Origin: Ottelia alismoides
Lineage: Eukaryota; Streptophyta; Magnoliopsida; Alismatales; Hydrocharitaceae
DNA length: 64,000 bases
Reading direction: 5' to 3'
Assembly: GCA_037367405.1 (NCBI GenBank)
Contig: JAZKJV010007260.1
Span: 558,001-622,000 of the forward strand
Part shown: positions 36,383 through 47,398 of the stretch, in pieces
Layout of the letters: every line of letters starts with the position of its first letter
How positions within the stretch are numbered: the stretch's first letter is position 1
The notes under the pieces: generated by a model
What the model saw: only the letters and a program-made list of their open reading frames with translations
Database searches by the model: none
Told to the model about the DNA's origin: nothing
Made by a program: the position numbers and the translations under genes

Positions 36383-36800
36383 ACATCAATACTCATTCCC
36401 TGCGTTAGGAACTAGGTGAAATCCCTAATACAACTAGGATTGCAGATACTCTTATGGGCATGGAAATTTCCACCCCCATGGTCTCCTTTAAACAAATCTG
36501 CTTTGATGTGACCCAAACAACTATACTCTCCTCGAGAGAACCCTCGAGCTCTACACCTTTGTCTTCTTCTCCTCTTAAAACACTGGAGATAACACATGAG
36601 AACAAATTCTCCCTATTGAGAAAATTTCCCATACATGGGAAGATGCAAATTCAGTTTCATAAATATCCATATTGAAGGGAGCCTAATGGAGTTTTTACCC
36701 CAAAAAAATGTCTTTCACGTATGAAACCTTTTCTCTTAATGCCGATTCAGATGGTGTGGTTGCAAAAGCCTTCTCCTTCTACTATACATTTCAAAGAAAA
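36383..36800. other. Intergenic stretch left of the tandem units
   Basis: The minus-strand 75-codon frame at 36,405-36,632 has no recognised domain. A direct relation to a retroelement internal region is possible but not shown. Confidence 0.4.
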
Positions 36801-37577
36801 CCCCATTACCTGACCTCTTGTGCGCATCAATTGCCTTAAACATGGCATCATAATCTCATGGCATCAGAACTAATGGAATACATTATTCACGAGGTATGAG
36901 GTTTCTGATATAGCGCAAAACTCTAGAGCCCAAAAAAAGATAACATAAGTGACCCTAATGGGGGTTATAGGATTCAATAAAGAGATAAATAAAAAATAAA
37001 ATCAAATAACTCTAACACACTCCTTTAAGTTGGAGCATATCTATTGATCATGTCCTCATGCACTGCGAGATTGGTGGCAATGTATGTAGCACACTTGTTC
37101 TCTCGGTAAGAAGTAATGCGAGTAATAACAAGGAGTCCAATCTCTTGTAGAAATGAGCAAGACATTAAACACGTGAGGTGGTCGAGGCAATCATATTATA
37201 TTTTGATAATATAAAAAATGTATTTTTATAAAAATGTATTTTGATAACATAAAAACCGAAAAAATATAAAACATATTAAAAAAATTACATAAAAATAATG
37301 TATAGTCTATTTTACTATATTTTGATTACTGACCAAAAGTCACTAAAACTGGAAAAAGAAAACACTTAAAAATTAAAAAATACCAAAACTTTTATAAAAA
37401 TCTTAATATTCATTAAAATCCAAAAATATGTTTTTCTATTTCTTAATATTGTTTATACAATTATTCATATATAAAAATTGATTTGAGTAATTTTAGACCT
37501 TATTTCCTATTTTTAAAATTCTAATCAATTTCAAGTATTTATTAAATCCTTGATTTGGGATATTGATCATGACCCCA
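36801..37577. repeat. Tandem unit R1 (copia-derived, ~770 bp)
   Basis: This is the first of three tandem copies (R1 here, R2 at 51,231, R3 at 52,001), each starting CCCCATTACCTGACCTC. On the minus strand the unit contains an LTR start TGTTAGAGTTATTTG (at 37,017) preceded by the polypurine-like AAAGGAGTG and about 190 bp of copia 3' internal sequence. AT-rich DNA follows, ending GATTTGGGATATTGATCATG-A. The gypsy element at 37,578 sits at the R1/R2 border. The last five bases CCCCA (37,573-37,577) are its left target duplication. Confidence 0.85.
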
Positions 37578-39613
37578 TGAAAACTCGGATTTTGCGAGGG
37601 TCAAAATAGTCCACACAAGGCGGGACTACAGTGTCGCTGAGCGACCGCTCACGAAACCCGAATTAATCAACAATTAACCCACAACAGATAAATCAAGCAA
37701 TGAAAGTAAATGTGCGGAGTTAAAATTTATTATAACTCTACAACAAAGATGTGTATAGTGCAAGTATTGTAGAGGTCGAACACAGGGAGCAGACAGGTAG
37801 ATCGGGGCACAAGTGCTCAAAAATGTGTGTGCAAGTGATCAAATGCCTATTATGCTATTTTTTTTGTGGGTTTTTAATTTTATACTTTTTTTATTTAATT
37901 TTTAATTTTATATTTTTGTATTTTGATTTTTAATTTACTGATTTTTTATTTTCTTTTTATATTTTATATTTTTTTATATTTTCTTTTTCAATATTGGAAA
38001 TTAAAGACAATGTAATAAAAGGGAAACTAAAGTATTTATAAAAATAGATAAAAATACTCAAAAATGAGGAAATAAAGTCTTTTTGGTCTTTTTATACTTT
38101 TTTACTGTTTTTGTGATTTTTGGGTAATTTTTAGAATGTTTTTGGTATTTTTAATTAATAAAATAAAGCAAACAGTGGCAAAAATGCAAGGCTGAAACTT
38201 AAAATGGAGAAATAAAATAACAAACAGTAACAAAAATTCTCCAAATTAATTTTCACTTAAAGATAATCAAACAAAGAAAATTCAGGAGAAGAAAACACTA
38301 TTTTTGGATTTTTTATGGATTTTATAAATCTTTATGAAGGTTTTTAGAGTTTTGCAATTTTTTGGAGTTTGGTTTTGTATTTTTTAATGATTTTTGGCTG
38401 GGAGTTAAAACAAACTAAAATACACAAAATATATTTTTTTGGGATTTTTCTGAGAAGTTGTTATATTTTTTAGTGATTTTCTAATGCAAACAGTGCTGAA
38501 AATGACTATTTTTTATTTTTAATAAATAATAAAATGCACTAATTATGGAAAATAAAAATATGACATAAATCTACAATGCAACAGGAAGCTACAGTGATTT
38601 TTGGGGATTTTTTGGGGTTTTAGAGATGTATGCAAAAATTACCAGAAGCCAAAAAGAAACTACACACAGCCAGGGGTAGTGTTGTAATATTCAGAAAAGG
38701 CAGGGGCTTTAGCGCAAATTCACAGAAACTTTATAACTAGCACTAAAGCTTAATGCACTAAACAGAAATATTAAGAAATAAAGAGGGCCCTCCTACAAAA
38801 ACGCCAGTGTCACGCGCAGAGCACACGCCTGGCGGGGGCCTTTATGTAAATAGGGGAACAACCGGGGGTCTGAGCACAATTTTCACGGCAATGTTATAAC
38901 TAAACATGCATCTTTCAGGAGCAACAATGAATACCCAAAACAATAGGCCCTTGGTTGCAAAATAGCCGAGCGCACGTGCTCACGCACGTGCGCTTCGCTG
39001 GCAAGGGTGCGAGTGCAAAATTGAAAAGTCCAGGGTGGTTCCAGTAAATGTTACAAAATTATAAAGCCTCCTATGAAAGTTTTAGAAGCGGCTAAAAATT
39101 ACAAAAATGGCTGGGCGATTTACTGCAATTTACCCAGACCTGGGGGTGATCCAACGGGCGCTCGATCTTCCACTTATGACACGTGTCGCGCTCACAGCCC
39201 GTGATGCCCCTTCATCTGTGCGGCCCAGATCAGAAGATGGCGAGTGATGGACGGCTCTGGAAGAACACGATCCAACGTGCGCTGCTCCTTACGAAGAACG
39301 GGGGAGGATCCAACGGCTACGGATGGCTCTGGAAGAACACGCGAAGAACTCGAGCTGGGCGAGTTTGGATTCGCCCAAGCTCGAGCTCTCGCGCACCTGG
39401 CGCCTCCCCGACGACCACAATCAGCTCCTGCAGCGGTGGTGATGCTCCTAGGTGCCGTAGATGGGGCCGAGGACCTACGAATGGCCTCCGGCGCTCGATG
39501 AAGCTCCAGGCGACCTGGGGCTGATTCTTGGTGCTCCTTGAGGCTCAGATGCCTCCTTCAAGCCCTGCAAAGAAGAGTAGAGAACGGCAGCGCAAATGGG
39601 CAGGAAACTTGGC

Positions 39614-39620
39614 CTTTATT
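39614..39620 (-). promoter_or_regulatory. TATA-like box in the 3' LTR
   Basis: The minus strand reads GCCAATAAAGGCC. Its position in the GC-rich core corresponds to the clearer CTATAAAACC of the related solo LTR at 54,691-54,697. The 5' LTR has the same word at about 49,435-49,441, which would be the one that drives the element. Confidence 0.4.
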
Positions 39621-40203
39621 GGCGAGTAAACGGAGTGAAGAATGGTGGAGGTGGTCGCCGGAGCTCAAGAGCTCCGGCGAGGTGTTCGACGCGAAACTTG
39701 AGGTGATTAATGGGTGAAACAACCTACTGAATGCATGAAGCGAAACCTAAGACTAACAGCTACTAAACTACGAAAGAAATAAGAAGGAAAACGACCTCGA
39801 TTGGTTGTAGAAGCCAAGAGATAAAACCTCACGGCCAAGCTTGGCCGGAGATGGGTGGAGCCGCTCCTCGGCCTCTCCAAACGCCGCGAACTTGGCCGGA
39901 GGCACGCCTGTCACACACGCCAGTCCAGGGCACAAGTCGAAGGGGTAGGATTGGTCAAAAGAGGGTTCAAAAGTTGGAGGATGGAAATGGGGGGTTTTTG
40001 AAAGTGGTCGACGGGGCACTTTCAACGAGGCATATCGAGCGCGTCAGAGGTCGAATCCCCGATACAATCGTTGGGCGTGTAAGAGGAAGGATAGGGGAAG
40101 ATATTTGCAGAAGACGTCGACCTCAATCGGTGAATGGAGAGGCCTCGAAAAAAGGGCGAAAGTGGGCGAAAAACCCAATATCTGACAGGGGCAGGGGGGG
40201 TCA

Positions 40204-40263
40204 GACAGTTGACCAAAGGTCAACTGTCAGACCAACCTGGTTGGTCCACGTGGACCAACCAGG
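40204..40263. promoter_or_regulatory. Hairpin plus 28-bp G-box palindrome in the 3' LTR
   Basis: A hairpin with 11-bp arms (GACAGTTGACC / GGTCAACTGTC, loop AAA, 40,204-40,228) is followed by a perfect 28-bp palindrome at 40,236-40,263 centred on CACGTG (half-site CCTGGTTGGTCCAC). The same structure is unchanged in the 5' LTR (palindrome 50,057-50,084). CACGTG is the G-box bound by plant bZIP and bHLH factors. In element orientation it lies about 620 bp upstream of the TATA-like box, so it is a candidate enhancer. The hairpin arm contains GTTGACC/GGTCAAC, which includes the W-box core TTGAC. Confidence 0.6.
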
Positions 40264-41409
40264 GAAAAACCCTTGTTAAATTAATAAAAAATAACAAATG
40301 ATAGTATTTTAATTAGGTTATAAAATAAAAAATGTTTAAAAAATTATAAATTATTTTATTATGATTTTTATTTATTTTTATGAAGTGTATTTTTACAAGT
40401 TTGCATTTATACCCCTATAGGTATCTATATTTATATATTTAAGTATTTTATTTTTATTTAGGTATTTTTAATTTATTTTATTTTGGTTTTTATTTTCTAA
40501 AATTATAAAATACTTTTATATACACACATATATTTTATTTTATTTTTATGAAATGTTTTGTATCTGAAATAAAATATAAATGTATAATGTATAAGTATGT
40601 GTATAAGTAATGTATCTATGTATTCTATTATATAAGTATTTTTATTTTGTATTTTATTTAGGCTTTTATTCTAATTTTAATGCACATAATTATTATAAGT
40701 ATTATTTATGACATTATAAAAATATAAAATTATAAAAATAATAAATAAATAATAAATTGAATATTTTAATATGTACAAGGTACAATAGGGGTCTAAAAGT
40801 CAACTTTCAAACCGTAGCTCCGCCAAATGCGAAACCACCACCATTAATTAGATTATTTTCTTCTATATACAATTAAAGGTGGGTACGCTGCATTTGGAGT
40901 TTTTATTTGTGAGATACGGGTCTGGGAAGTTGGCATTCTGGATTTTTATTCAGACCATAACTTTTTATCTGTACATTATTTTTCTATGAAATCAATTTTG
41001 TATTTTTCTTTATTAATTTATCTACAACTTTCATGTACAAAGTTTCTTCATTTGATGTATAAAAAGTGGAACCAAAAATAGGTCCCAAAAGGAATAAAGA
41101 ATGAATTAATAATTATAGGTATTTTATCTGTATTTTGGCCCTTATCTCCCCCTACTTTATTCCTTGTCGACCTATTCATCAAGATGCCTAGGTCTCGGGG
41201 TTTCGGGTCATAAAATATTTACAATATTTTATTCTTTTTCTTTTCTTTTCTTTATTCTATAATTTTGGCACTAAAAACCGCATTTTATACAATATTTACA
41301 CACAGATGCATGAATGCTAAAATGCATGAATTAATGCTATTTACACGCATTTACTAGGGTTTTTAAGGCCAAAATGATAGAATAAAGATGATGAAACGTA
41401 GCTTCATCA

Positions 41410-41424
41410 TCCCCCTATACTTTA
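41410..41424 (-). promoter_or_regulatory. Polypurine tract of the gypsy element
   Basis: The minus strand reads AAAGTATAGGGGGA immediately before the 3' LTR start TGATGAAG. This is the expected primer site for plus-strand DNA synthesis. The core AAGTATAGGGGG recurs at the upstream stem-loops. Confidence 0.85.
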
Positions 41425-43400
41425 CCTTTGCTAGTCCCTAGCAAACACTTATGCAATAAGTGCAAAAAGAAAAGAAAGAAAAGAAAAAGAAGAAATTGGA
41501 TTTTATTCAATTATCAAACTTGTCCTTGCAAAATCAAAGTTTGGAGCTTAAGTCGGACCTTTGGAATTTTAGTGCGGGCGGAACCTTAGTGAGAACCGTG
41601 TTTGAAATCCAACAGCCCTTGAGAAACCCAAAACTCTGCTCAAGTCTCCTCAATAGCCAGGTCAGAGATATCTCAATTCATACGCAAACTCTTACGACTA
41701 TGACTCTGACTCGTACAGTGTAAGTGATATGTAGCTCCCCACCTCAGAAGTGACAAAGAAATGACCTCCCCCAACCTGGTAACTCTAATGCCTTGGTCTA
41801 GCAACTCTTTCCTCGAGAAGCGGGGTATTCCCTTCTAAGTTCAAGTGCAACCGGCTCAAGAAGAGGGGGAAGAAGTATAGACTTTTGGAAGCTCAGCCAG
41901 TGTAGCCAAGTCTCCCGCTGCAAGCTTCAAGAGATGTAACATGGATACCATAAGCTTTTGCTTTATTGGACTATATACACTCCGGTGGGGTTATTAAATT
42001 TTCAATCCGACCCACCACTTTTTTGGAGTTCTTTTTTTTTTTTTCTTCTTCTTCTTTTTTTTTTTCAATTGCATCTGTACAACATATCTACATGGTGCAG
42101 CATATATACAAGAAATTTTCCTCTTGAGCCAGTAGACTATCCCTCTTTTGAAGCTTTATTGCAACCCGCGGCTCCTGTCTTTAGCCTTCATCACCACTAG
42201 ACCAAGTTGAGGTGCACTTCCTTCACTAGAAGAAGAAGAGAGGTTCCGCCTAGAAGTACTACCCTCATATGCTACCCCAAGCCAAAGGAAACTGCCTCCT
42301 CACCACCTCATCCGTGGAGAGCTCTGTGAAAGGTGCAGGTGTCCAAGTTAGGTCATTATCAACAAGAGTCGTGCGTGTGCTCCGAAATACTCTACTTAGG
42401 CAGTCAAGAATCCATTGAACCAAGTCCCGTGATCCTCAAAGAATTAAGTCAACTAGACCTGAAGTACCTCAAACCCAGTTCCTATAAGGTTCCTGTTATT
42501 AGGTAGATTTTAAGGTCCAATCAAGCTCCAATCTCCGGATTTTACTTAGACTTGTTCAACTATCAAACTCAATCCGAAAAATGCTAATGCTATGCAATGC
42601 AATGCAGAAAATATTTTTGTGATGCAATTTTCAAGATTTTGAACTTTTTATGGATTTTTTGAAAAGATGATGATGATGCAGATGCAGATGCATTTTTTTG
42701 TATTTTTCAAAAAGATTTTTCAAATGTTTTTGGATTTTAATTTTGCAAATGTTTTTGGGAATTTTGAAAACAAAAAGATTTTGGCTGAAAAATAGGTTAA
42801 AATATGTATACGGGAGTGCTTCTTATTTTTACAAGAAGTGGATTTTAAGAATTTACAAGGGTACGTGATAAATTTTATACATATATATATAGTGGATTTT
42901 TGGTGTGATGTGAATATTCCTCAAACTTATTTGACACAAGCTTTTCACACAATTTTTGAAAACTATAGTCCAAAATAGTTTTTACAAACATTTTACACAC
43001 ATTTGAAAATCATTTTGCAAAGGCTTTTCAAATAGTATATATAGATTTTTCAAAACATTTTTGCAACCATTTTTCAAACCATTTGCAAATCATTTTTCAA
43101 ACAATTTTTTATTTCACACAAAGAAAAGAAGTTTTACAAACCGCACAGGTTGAAAACACGAAACAAAATATTTTCAAAATAGTTTTCAATAGATGTTCAC
43201 AAAGATTTTCAAACTATTTTTCAAACATTTTGCAAAAAACATTTTCACCTGATTTATTAATCAGTAAATACAAAAAGCATTTGAGGAATAACCACATCTT
43301 TTTATTAAGAATTTTTAATGAATTTTAAAGAATTTTAGCCATATTATTAAGAAAATACGAAAGTACGAGTTATGGCTAAAGTATATACGTAGTATATACT
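41425..43400 (-). other. Distal 3' untranslated region of the gypsy element
   Basis: No coding sequence is recognised. It contains T-rich tracts (42,028-42,065), a short (GAT)n run at about 42,668-42,690, and, from about 42,920 to 43,240, many loosely repeated words of the type CATTTTTCAAA and TTTTGCAAA. Such expanding, repeat-prone 3' regions are known from Tat/Ogre-type elements. Confidence 0.6.
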
Positions 43401-43403
43401 ACC

Positions 43404-44005
43404 CCCCTATACTTAGATTGAGCTATGTCCTCATAGATCGGAGAGAAAAGAGAAGACATAACTCGTACTAAGTATAGGAAAACCTAAAGAATAAAGGAAT
43501 GAAGTAATGAATCAATGAATGAGAAGTTGACCGTCCCCCCTATACTTAGGATCAAATAATCCTAAGTATAGCAGACTGTACACAAAGCAGGGAGGGTCAA
43601 GGGTGGGAATGAACAGATCGTACTCGGATTGTCTCCCCCTATACTTAGGGTAAGATATCCCTAAGTATAGACAAGAAGAGGAGACAATGGAGAGGATCGA
43701 AAGGAATAGAAAGACTCGAGGTGCACACCCCCCTATACTTAGGACAAAGTACGTCCTAAGTATGGAAAACTGTCTACAAGGGTGGCACCTTTTCGGTAGA
43801 TGAAGAAGATAAAAGAGGAAAAGAAGAAAAAGAAGAAAAGAGATGAAGATGGAAGAAGAGATCGTGAGGATGTGCACGTCACTCCCCCTATACTTAGGGT
43901 GAAAGAAGCCCTAAGTATAGGCAACAACAGGAGTGATCAGACGGAACGATGAATGAACACTCGGCTCGTCCACCCCCCTATACTTAGGACAAAGTACGTC
44001 CTAAG
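43404..44005 (-). repeat. Six stem-loops, most ending in a polypurine-like G-run
   Basis: Six inverted repeats built on CTATACTTAGG / CCTAAGTATAG start at 43,407, 43,540, 43,639, 43,733, 43,888 and 43,978. Copies at 43,540-43,571, 43,639-43,670 and 43,888-43,920 are perfect, with 12-13-bp arms and 6-9-base loops. The first has a ~51-base loop, the fourth one mismatch, and the sixth a shortened second arm. In element orientation each is followed directly by five or six G, giving CTAAGTATAGGGGG, close to the true polypurine tract AAAGTATAGGGGGA at the LTR. They lie just downstream of the ORF stop at 44,100, spaced 90-155 bp. Possible roles are extra plus-strand primers, RNA structure for packaging, or simple duplication of the tract region. 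Confidence 0.85.
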
Positions 44006-44099
44006 CAAGGCAGACACGAGAATGGGTGGACGAGCAATACGGTAGAGAGAACAAAGGTACACAGAAGTGAATATACAACAGAGATGGATATACAGATGG

Positions 44100-46031
44100 T
44101 CAAGAAGGTAGAAAGCGAACCTTCTTGCGGGACCGCTGAGGAATGGATCTGGTGTGATGCAGGTCGACATCGGGGTCCATAGTGGACGGAATCCGATCAG
44201 GGTCGACGGGGTGTAAGTCCTCAGGGGCCCTAGGGTGTGAAGGCACAGACGGAGTAGTGGAAGAAGTACGGCTAGGTCCGGCCTTGGGAGTCTCGCTGAT
44301 ATCAAAGTGGAATGGGACGAACTCATCATCATCGGAAGTAGTGTACTCGGAGTCGTCCTGCGAGGAGTCATCCAGGTCAAAACCAAAAGGCACGAACTCA
44401 TCGGTGGAAGTAGTCGAACTCTGTTCGTCCTCTATAATCTCAACCGGATCATCTTTCTCATCAAAAGGCCCGAATCTCTGAAGAAATGCAACAAAATCAA
44501 ATTCGGCCTTAGTCTCATCAGTATCTACATGGACAGGAGCGGACTCATCAGTGGAAGTAGTCAAAGCATGTCCGTCCTGTATAGTCTCTAAATCTGCCCT
44601 CCGCTCAATAGTGTCGATCGTGTAAATCCCGCGGATGTCATCAACACATCGCCAATCACAGGAAGCGGAAACACCAAGGTCTATGCTTTCCGAGCTTTCC
44701 TCCTTGGAGAGGAATTCTCGGGTCTCATCATCGGTCATGAAGAAGGTCTCTCTGATATCCTCATATAGATCATAGTCCTCGGGGTCAGCCAAGATAGGTG
44801 TGGTCACATCAGGTGCAGGTCTCTGGTCGGCAGTGGGTGCAGTGATCAACACTTCGCTCTCGTCAGCAGGACGGAAGCGAATCTCTCCTGATCCATAGTC
44901 AATAACGACCCTCGCAGAGGCGAGGAATGGTCGTCCCAGGATGATTGGAGAATGCTCCCCTGTGGAGGTCTCCATGGGCAATACGACAAAATCAACATTG
45001 TGGCTCGTGCCCTGAATCGATATGACGGCGTTTTCAAGGATACCCTTCGGCCTCTTAATTGATCCATCAGCAAACTGTACGATCATCCTGGTCTTCTTGA
45101 GAGGCTCTAGGTGAAGAGACTGTACCAGCGAGAAGGGTATGATGCTAATAGAAGCACCGCCGTCTAGGAGAGTGCGATCACATGTGTGGTCAGAGATGGT
45201 GCAGCTAATGAAAGGTGTGGCAGTGTTCTTCTTCTTGGGAACAGGACGGTGTGTGATGGCATGGGCAGTGGCCATGGTCAAGATATGACGCTCAGATCTG
45301 CTCCTTCGCTTTCTCTTCTTGGGAAGAGGAGCAGATAAATCGGTCATGGCCTGCTGAAGTGGGGCACGGATAATCTCATGTATGGTGGCCACCACTTCGG
45401 GCTCAGTCAGCATTTTTTTGAATTTTTGGACCTCCTCCATACAAGGGAGGAAGTCGGAATCAGCATATACACGAGGAATGCCAAGAGCAGTCTGTACAGC
45501 GGCATCCTCGGGGTCAAAGGTGGGACTGGGTGTGAATGCATGTGTGGTCAAGAAGTCTGGCAAGTGGGCGCTCTCCTCACAGTCCGACTCGATCGTGTGT
45601 CTCCCGAAATCTTTTTGTGTTTTTAAAATTTTCTCATTTTTTTGTATTTTGGGCGATTGCAAGCTCTCATGGAAATCCTCGAGTGAACCCATATCATCAA
45701 ATGGTGGAATATCATGGTCGCTCTTATTGGTACTAGTGAGGGTGTCAATCCTCTGTCTCATATGATCCATCATCTGGGTCAAGTGCTCAAGGGTGGACTC
45801 CATGAAAGGTGACTCCATCAGCTCAGTCTCGGGTGGATGTGAAGGTGGAGGCGGATAATACATAGGTGGAGATAGAGGTGGGTGTGGGTAGAAATCCGAG
45901 TCCTGATACTGTGGCTGAGGCGGATATGTACAAAAGTCAGGAGCAAGGTCCTCCTGGAAAAAAGGAGGTGGACCGGCTGGAGTGAAGGAGGGATCCGCGA
46001 AGTCCGGATAGAATACGCTCCAGTCGTCCAT
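44100..46031 (-). CDS. Gypsy element protein with retropepsin-like domain (643 aa), intact
   Basis: Start chosen at ATG 46,031 (MDDWSVFYPD), which has G at -3 and +4. The open frame extends 23 codons further only to a TTG. Residues about 15-69 are proline/tyrosine-rich. Residues 237-245 (PKKRKRRSR region) look like a nuclear localisation signal. A retropepsin-like aspartic protease domain spans about 273-387, with the active-site segment LLDGGASISIIP (Asp 290) and the flap/closing motif ILGRPFL (364-370), matching Athila/Tat-type proteases. DGG replaces the more usual D-S/T-G. The acidic C-terminal third holds three imperfect copies of TTSTDEFVPFxFD (about 490-507, 539-556, 564-581). No capsid domain, CCHC knuckle, reverse transcriptase or integrase is seen. 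It may supply a gag-pro-like function in trans or in cis. Identity with a full Gag is not established. Confidence 0.85.
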   Translation of the reverse strand: MDDWSVFYPDFADPSFTPAGPPPFFQEDLAPDFCTYPPQPQYQDSDFYPHPPLSPPMYYPPPPSHPPETELMESPFMESTLEHLTQMMDHMRQRIDTLTSTNKSDHDIPPFDDMGSLEDFHESLQSPKIQKNEKILKTQKDFGRHTIESDCEESAHLPDFLTTHAFTPSPTFDPEDAAVQTALGIPRVYADSDFLPCMEEVQKFKKMLTEPEVVATIHEIIRAPLQQAMTDLSAPLPKKRKRRSRSERHILTMATAHAITHRPVPKKKNTATPFISCTISDHTCDRTLLDGGASISIIPFSLVQSLHLEPLKKTRMIVQFADGSIKRPKGILENAVISIQGTSHNVDFVVLPMETSTGEHSPIILGRPFLASARVVIDYGSGEIRFRPADESEVLITAPTADQRPAPDVTTPILADPEDYDLYEDIRETFFMTDDETREFLSKEESSESIDLGVSASCDWRCVDDIRGIYTIDTIERRADLETIQDGHALTTSTDESAPVHVDTDETKAEFDFVAFLQRFGPFDEKDDPVEIIEDEQSSTTSTDEFVPFGFDLDDSSQDDSEYTTSDDDEFVPFHFDISETPKAGPSRTSSTTPSVPSHPRAPEDLHPVDPDRIPSTMDPDVDLHHTRSIPQRSRKKVRFLPS

Positions 46032-47379
46032 CTCGAAAACAAAAGAAAATGATCGGGAGAGCACGATGGTCAAGTCAAGAGAGTGAAGAAGAAGGCGCAA
46101 ATGCGCAGGGATGATCTAGGACACACACAAAACAATCACAAGCAAAAATGAAAGAATGCAAACCCTCAATTCACCTACTCAACTCGGTAGAGACCGTAAA
46201 ATGCGGTCTTTTTATCTTGTCTGTTTTAGAGTTAGGTGAGAAGTCAAAATATTGCGCAAACACTTAGGGGCTGAATGGGATTTTGGGCTCTAACCTTAGT
46301 GTGTGCGCGAGCAAATAAAAGCGAAGACAATGAGGGGATTACTCGCCCCAAGAGAATTTTTTTCTTTTTGGTTGATTTTAGGGTCGAGTAATGTTAGCAG
46401 TCCCAATTTTATTGATTATCACTTTTTTTTGGATTTTTAATGAGAATGCACGATCCTATCGGGGAGTCAATTCCTTTAAGCTCCTAGATGATCAAAATCA
46501 GAGGTAGAGAGGCGGAAAAGCAATGCAAGCGATCAAAACGATGATGGATGCTAAAGCGTAAATGCTCACCTTGCCTCCAGCACTCTACATGCAAGGATGC
46601 TCAGCAGAATTGAAACCTATCTATATGCAAATGCAAAGCCGATGAAATCGCCCTAGGTTTCAGAAATTGCTATTAACGTGAAGAACCACAAGTCGGCCAC
46701 TTATCTTTAACCTAAGAGTCCGGTCTTGGCTCACCCCTCCTCTTCTCGACACACTCGAGTTCAGGAGTAGCGCTTGATGGGGCTCGCTCACGGCACACGG
46801 GTTAAAAGATAATGACACGACTGTTTAAATTTGACTAAGTCCAAACGCGGCTATAGGTACATGCAAGATATATTAGGTGTTTGGCCTTAAGCTATCGCAA
46901 GCAATCCTAAAACTAGGGGCTCAATCACACAAAATAAGGAAAACAAAATCGGAAAACAAAATAAGAAAAAGGCGGTGAAAACCGTAAAAACCGCGATGAG
47001 CCCCCAAGTGTACAAACACTTGGAAATTGGGCCCGAAAGTCCAAGAGTCCGAGTACCTGTATTATTACACAATAGAGTCTCTCTCTCTCACTGAAATTAC
47101 ACAAATAATGCACAAAAATTGCTCAAAAATGTGCTTGTCTTCTCAAGTCCTCCAAGCCTCCTTTGATGCTAGGTCGGCAAGCTGACGCCGACTTCACGTG
47201 GGTGCGTAGGCGCCTAGGGTAGAGCGCCTCCCTCGATCCGCGGTTCCTCGCACAAAGTCAACAAGAGAGGGTGATTAGACAAGTAAGACGATTATATCAA
47301 ATAAACGAGCAAATGAATAAGGCAAGAATAGGCAATAAATCACAAACACGAGCAAAAACCCGAACTACGCGCTGTTGCT
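46032..47379 (-). other. 5' untranslated leader of the gypsy element
   Basis: Between the primer-binding site and the ORF start no frame longer than about 62 codons is seen on the minus strand. A (TC)n run lies at about 47,079-47,091. Leaders of this length are usual in Athila/Tat elements and would carry packaging signals, but none can be pinpointed. Confidence 0.6.
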
Positions 47380-47396
47380 CCCCGGCAACGGCGCCA
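47380..47396 (-). promoter_or_regulatory. Primer-binding site for tRNA-Asp
   Basis: The minus strand reads TGGCGCCGTTGCCGGGG, complementary to the 3' end of plant tRNA-Asp (…CCCCGGCAACGGCGCCA). It lies two bases after the 5' LTR end, as expected, and is the primer choice typical of Athila-type gypsy elements. Confidence 0.93.
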
Positions 47397-47398
47397 TT

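Larger units (their letters stand above)
37578..41409 (-). repeat. 3' LTR of the young gypsy element (3,832 bp)
   Basis: On the minus strand it runs TGATGAAGC...AGTTTTCA. Compared by eye with the 5' LTR there are about 12 substitutions and two single-base indels (one T gained in a T-run near 47,685, one T lost near 48,290). It is built of AT-rich ends around a GC-rich core (about 38,640-40,300). The core holds a TATA-like AATAAAG (39,614-39,620, minus) and G-box palindromes. Frames of up to 142 codons inside it occur identically in both LTRs, lie mostly antisense to the element, and are probably not genes. Confidence 0.93.

Noticed and set aside
39851..40279. 142-codon plus-strand frame repeated at 49,672-50,100, and other LTR frames (39,183; 39,244; 49,004)
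   Set aside because: They are identical only because both LTRs are young copies. They lie in the GC-rich LTR core, several antisense to the element, with no domain. GC richness explains the openness.
43404..44005. Regularly spaced palindromes as a CRISPR array
   Set aside because: Spacing varies from 90 to 155 bp, the repeats vary in sequence, there are no cas genes, and the setting is a plant retrotransposon 3' UTR.
46032..46100. N-terminal extension of the gypsy ORF by 23 codons
   Set aside because: The extended start is TTG. The first in-frame ATG at 46,031 has a good context for plant translation.
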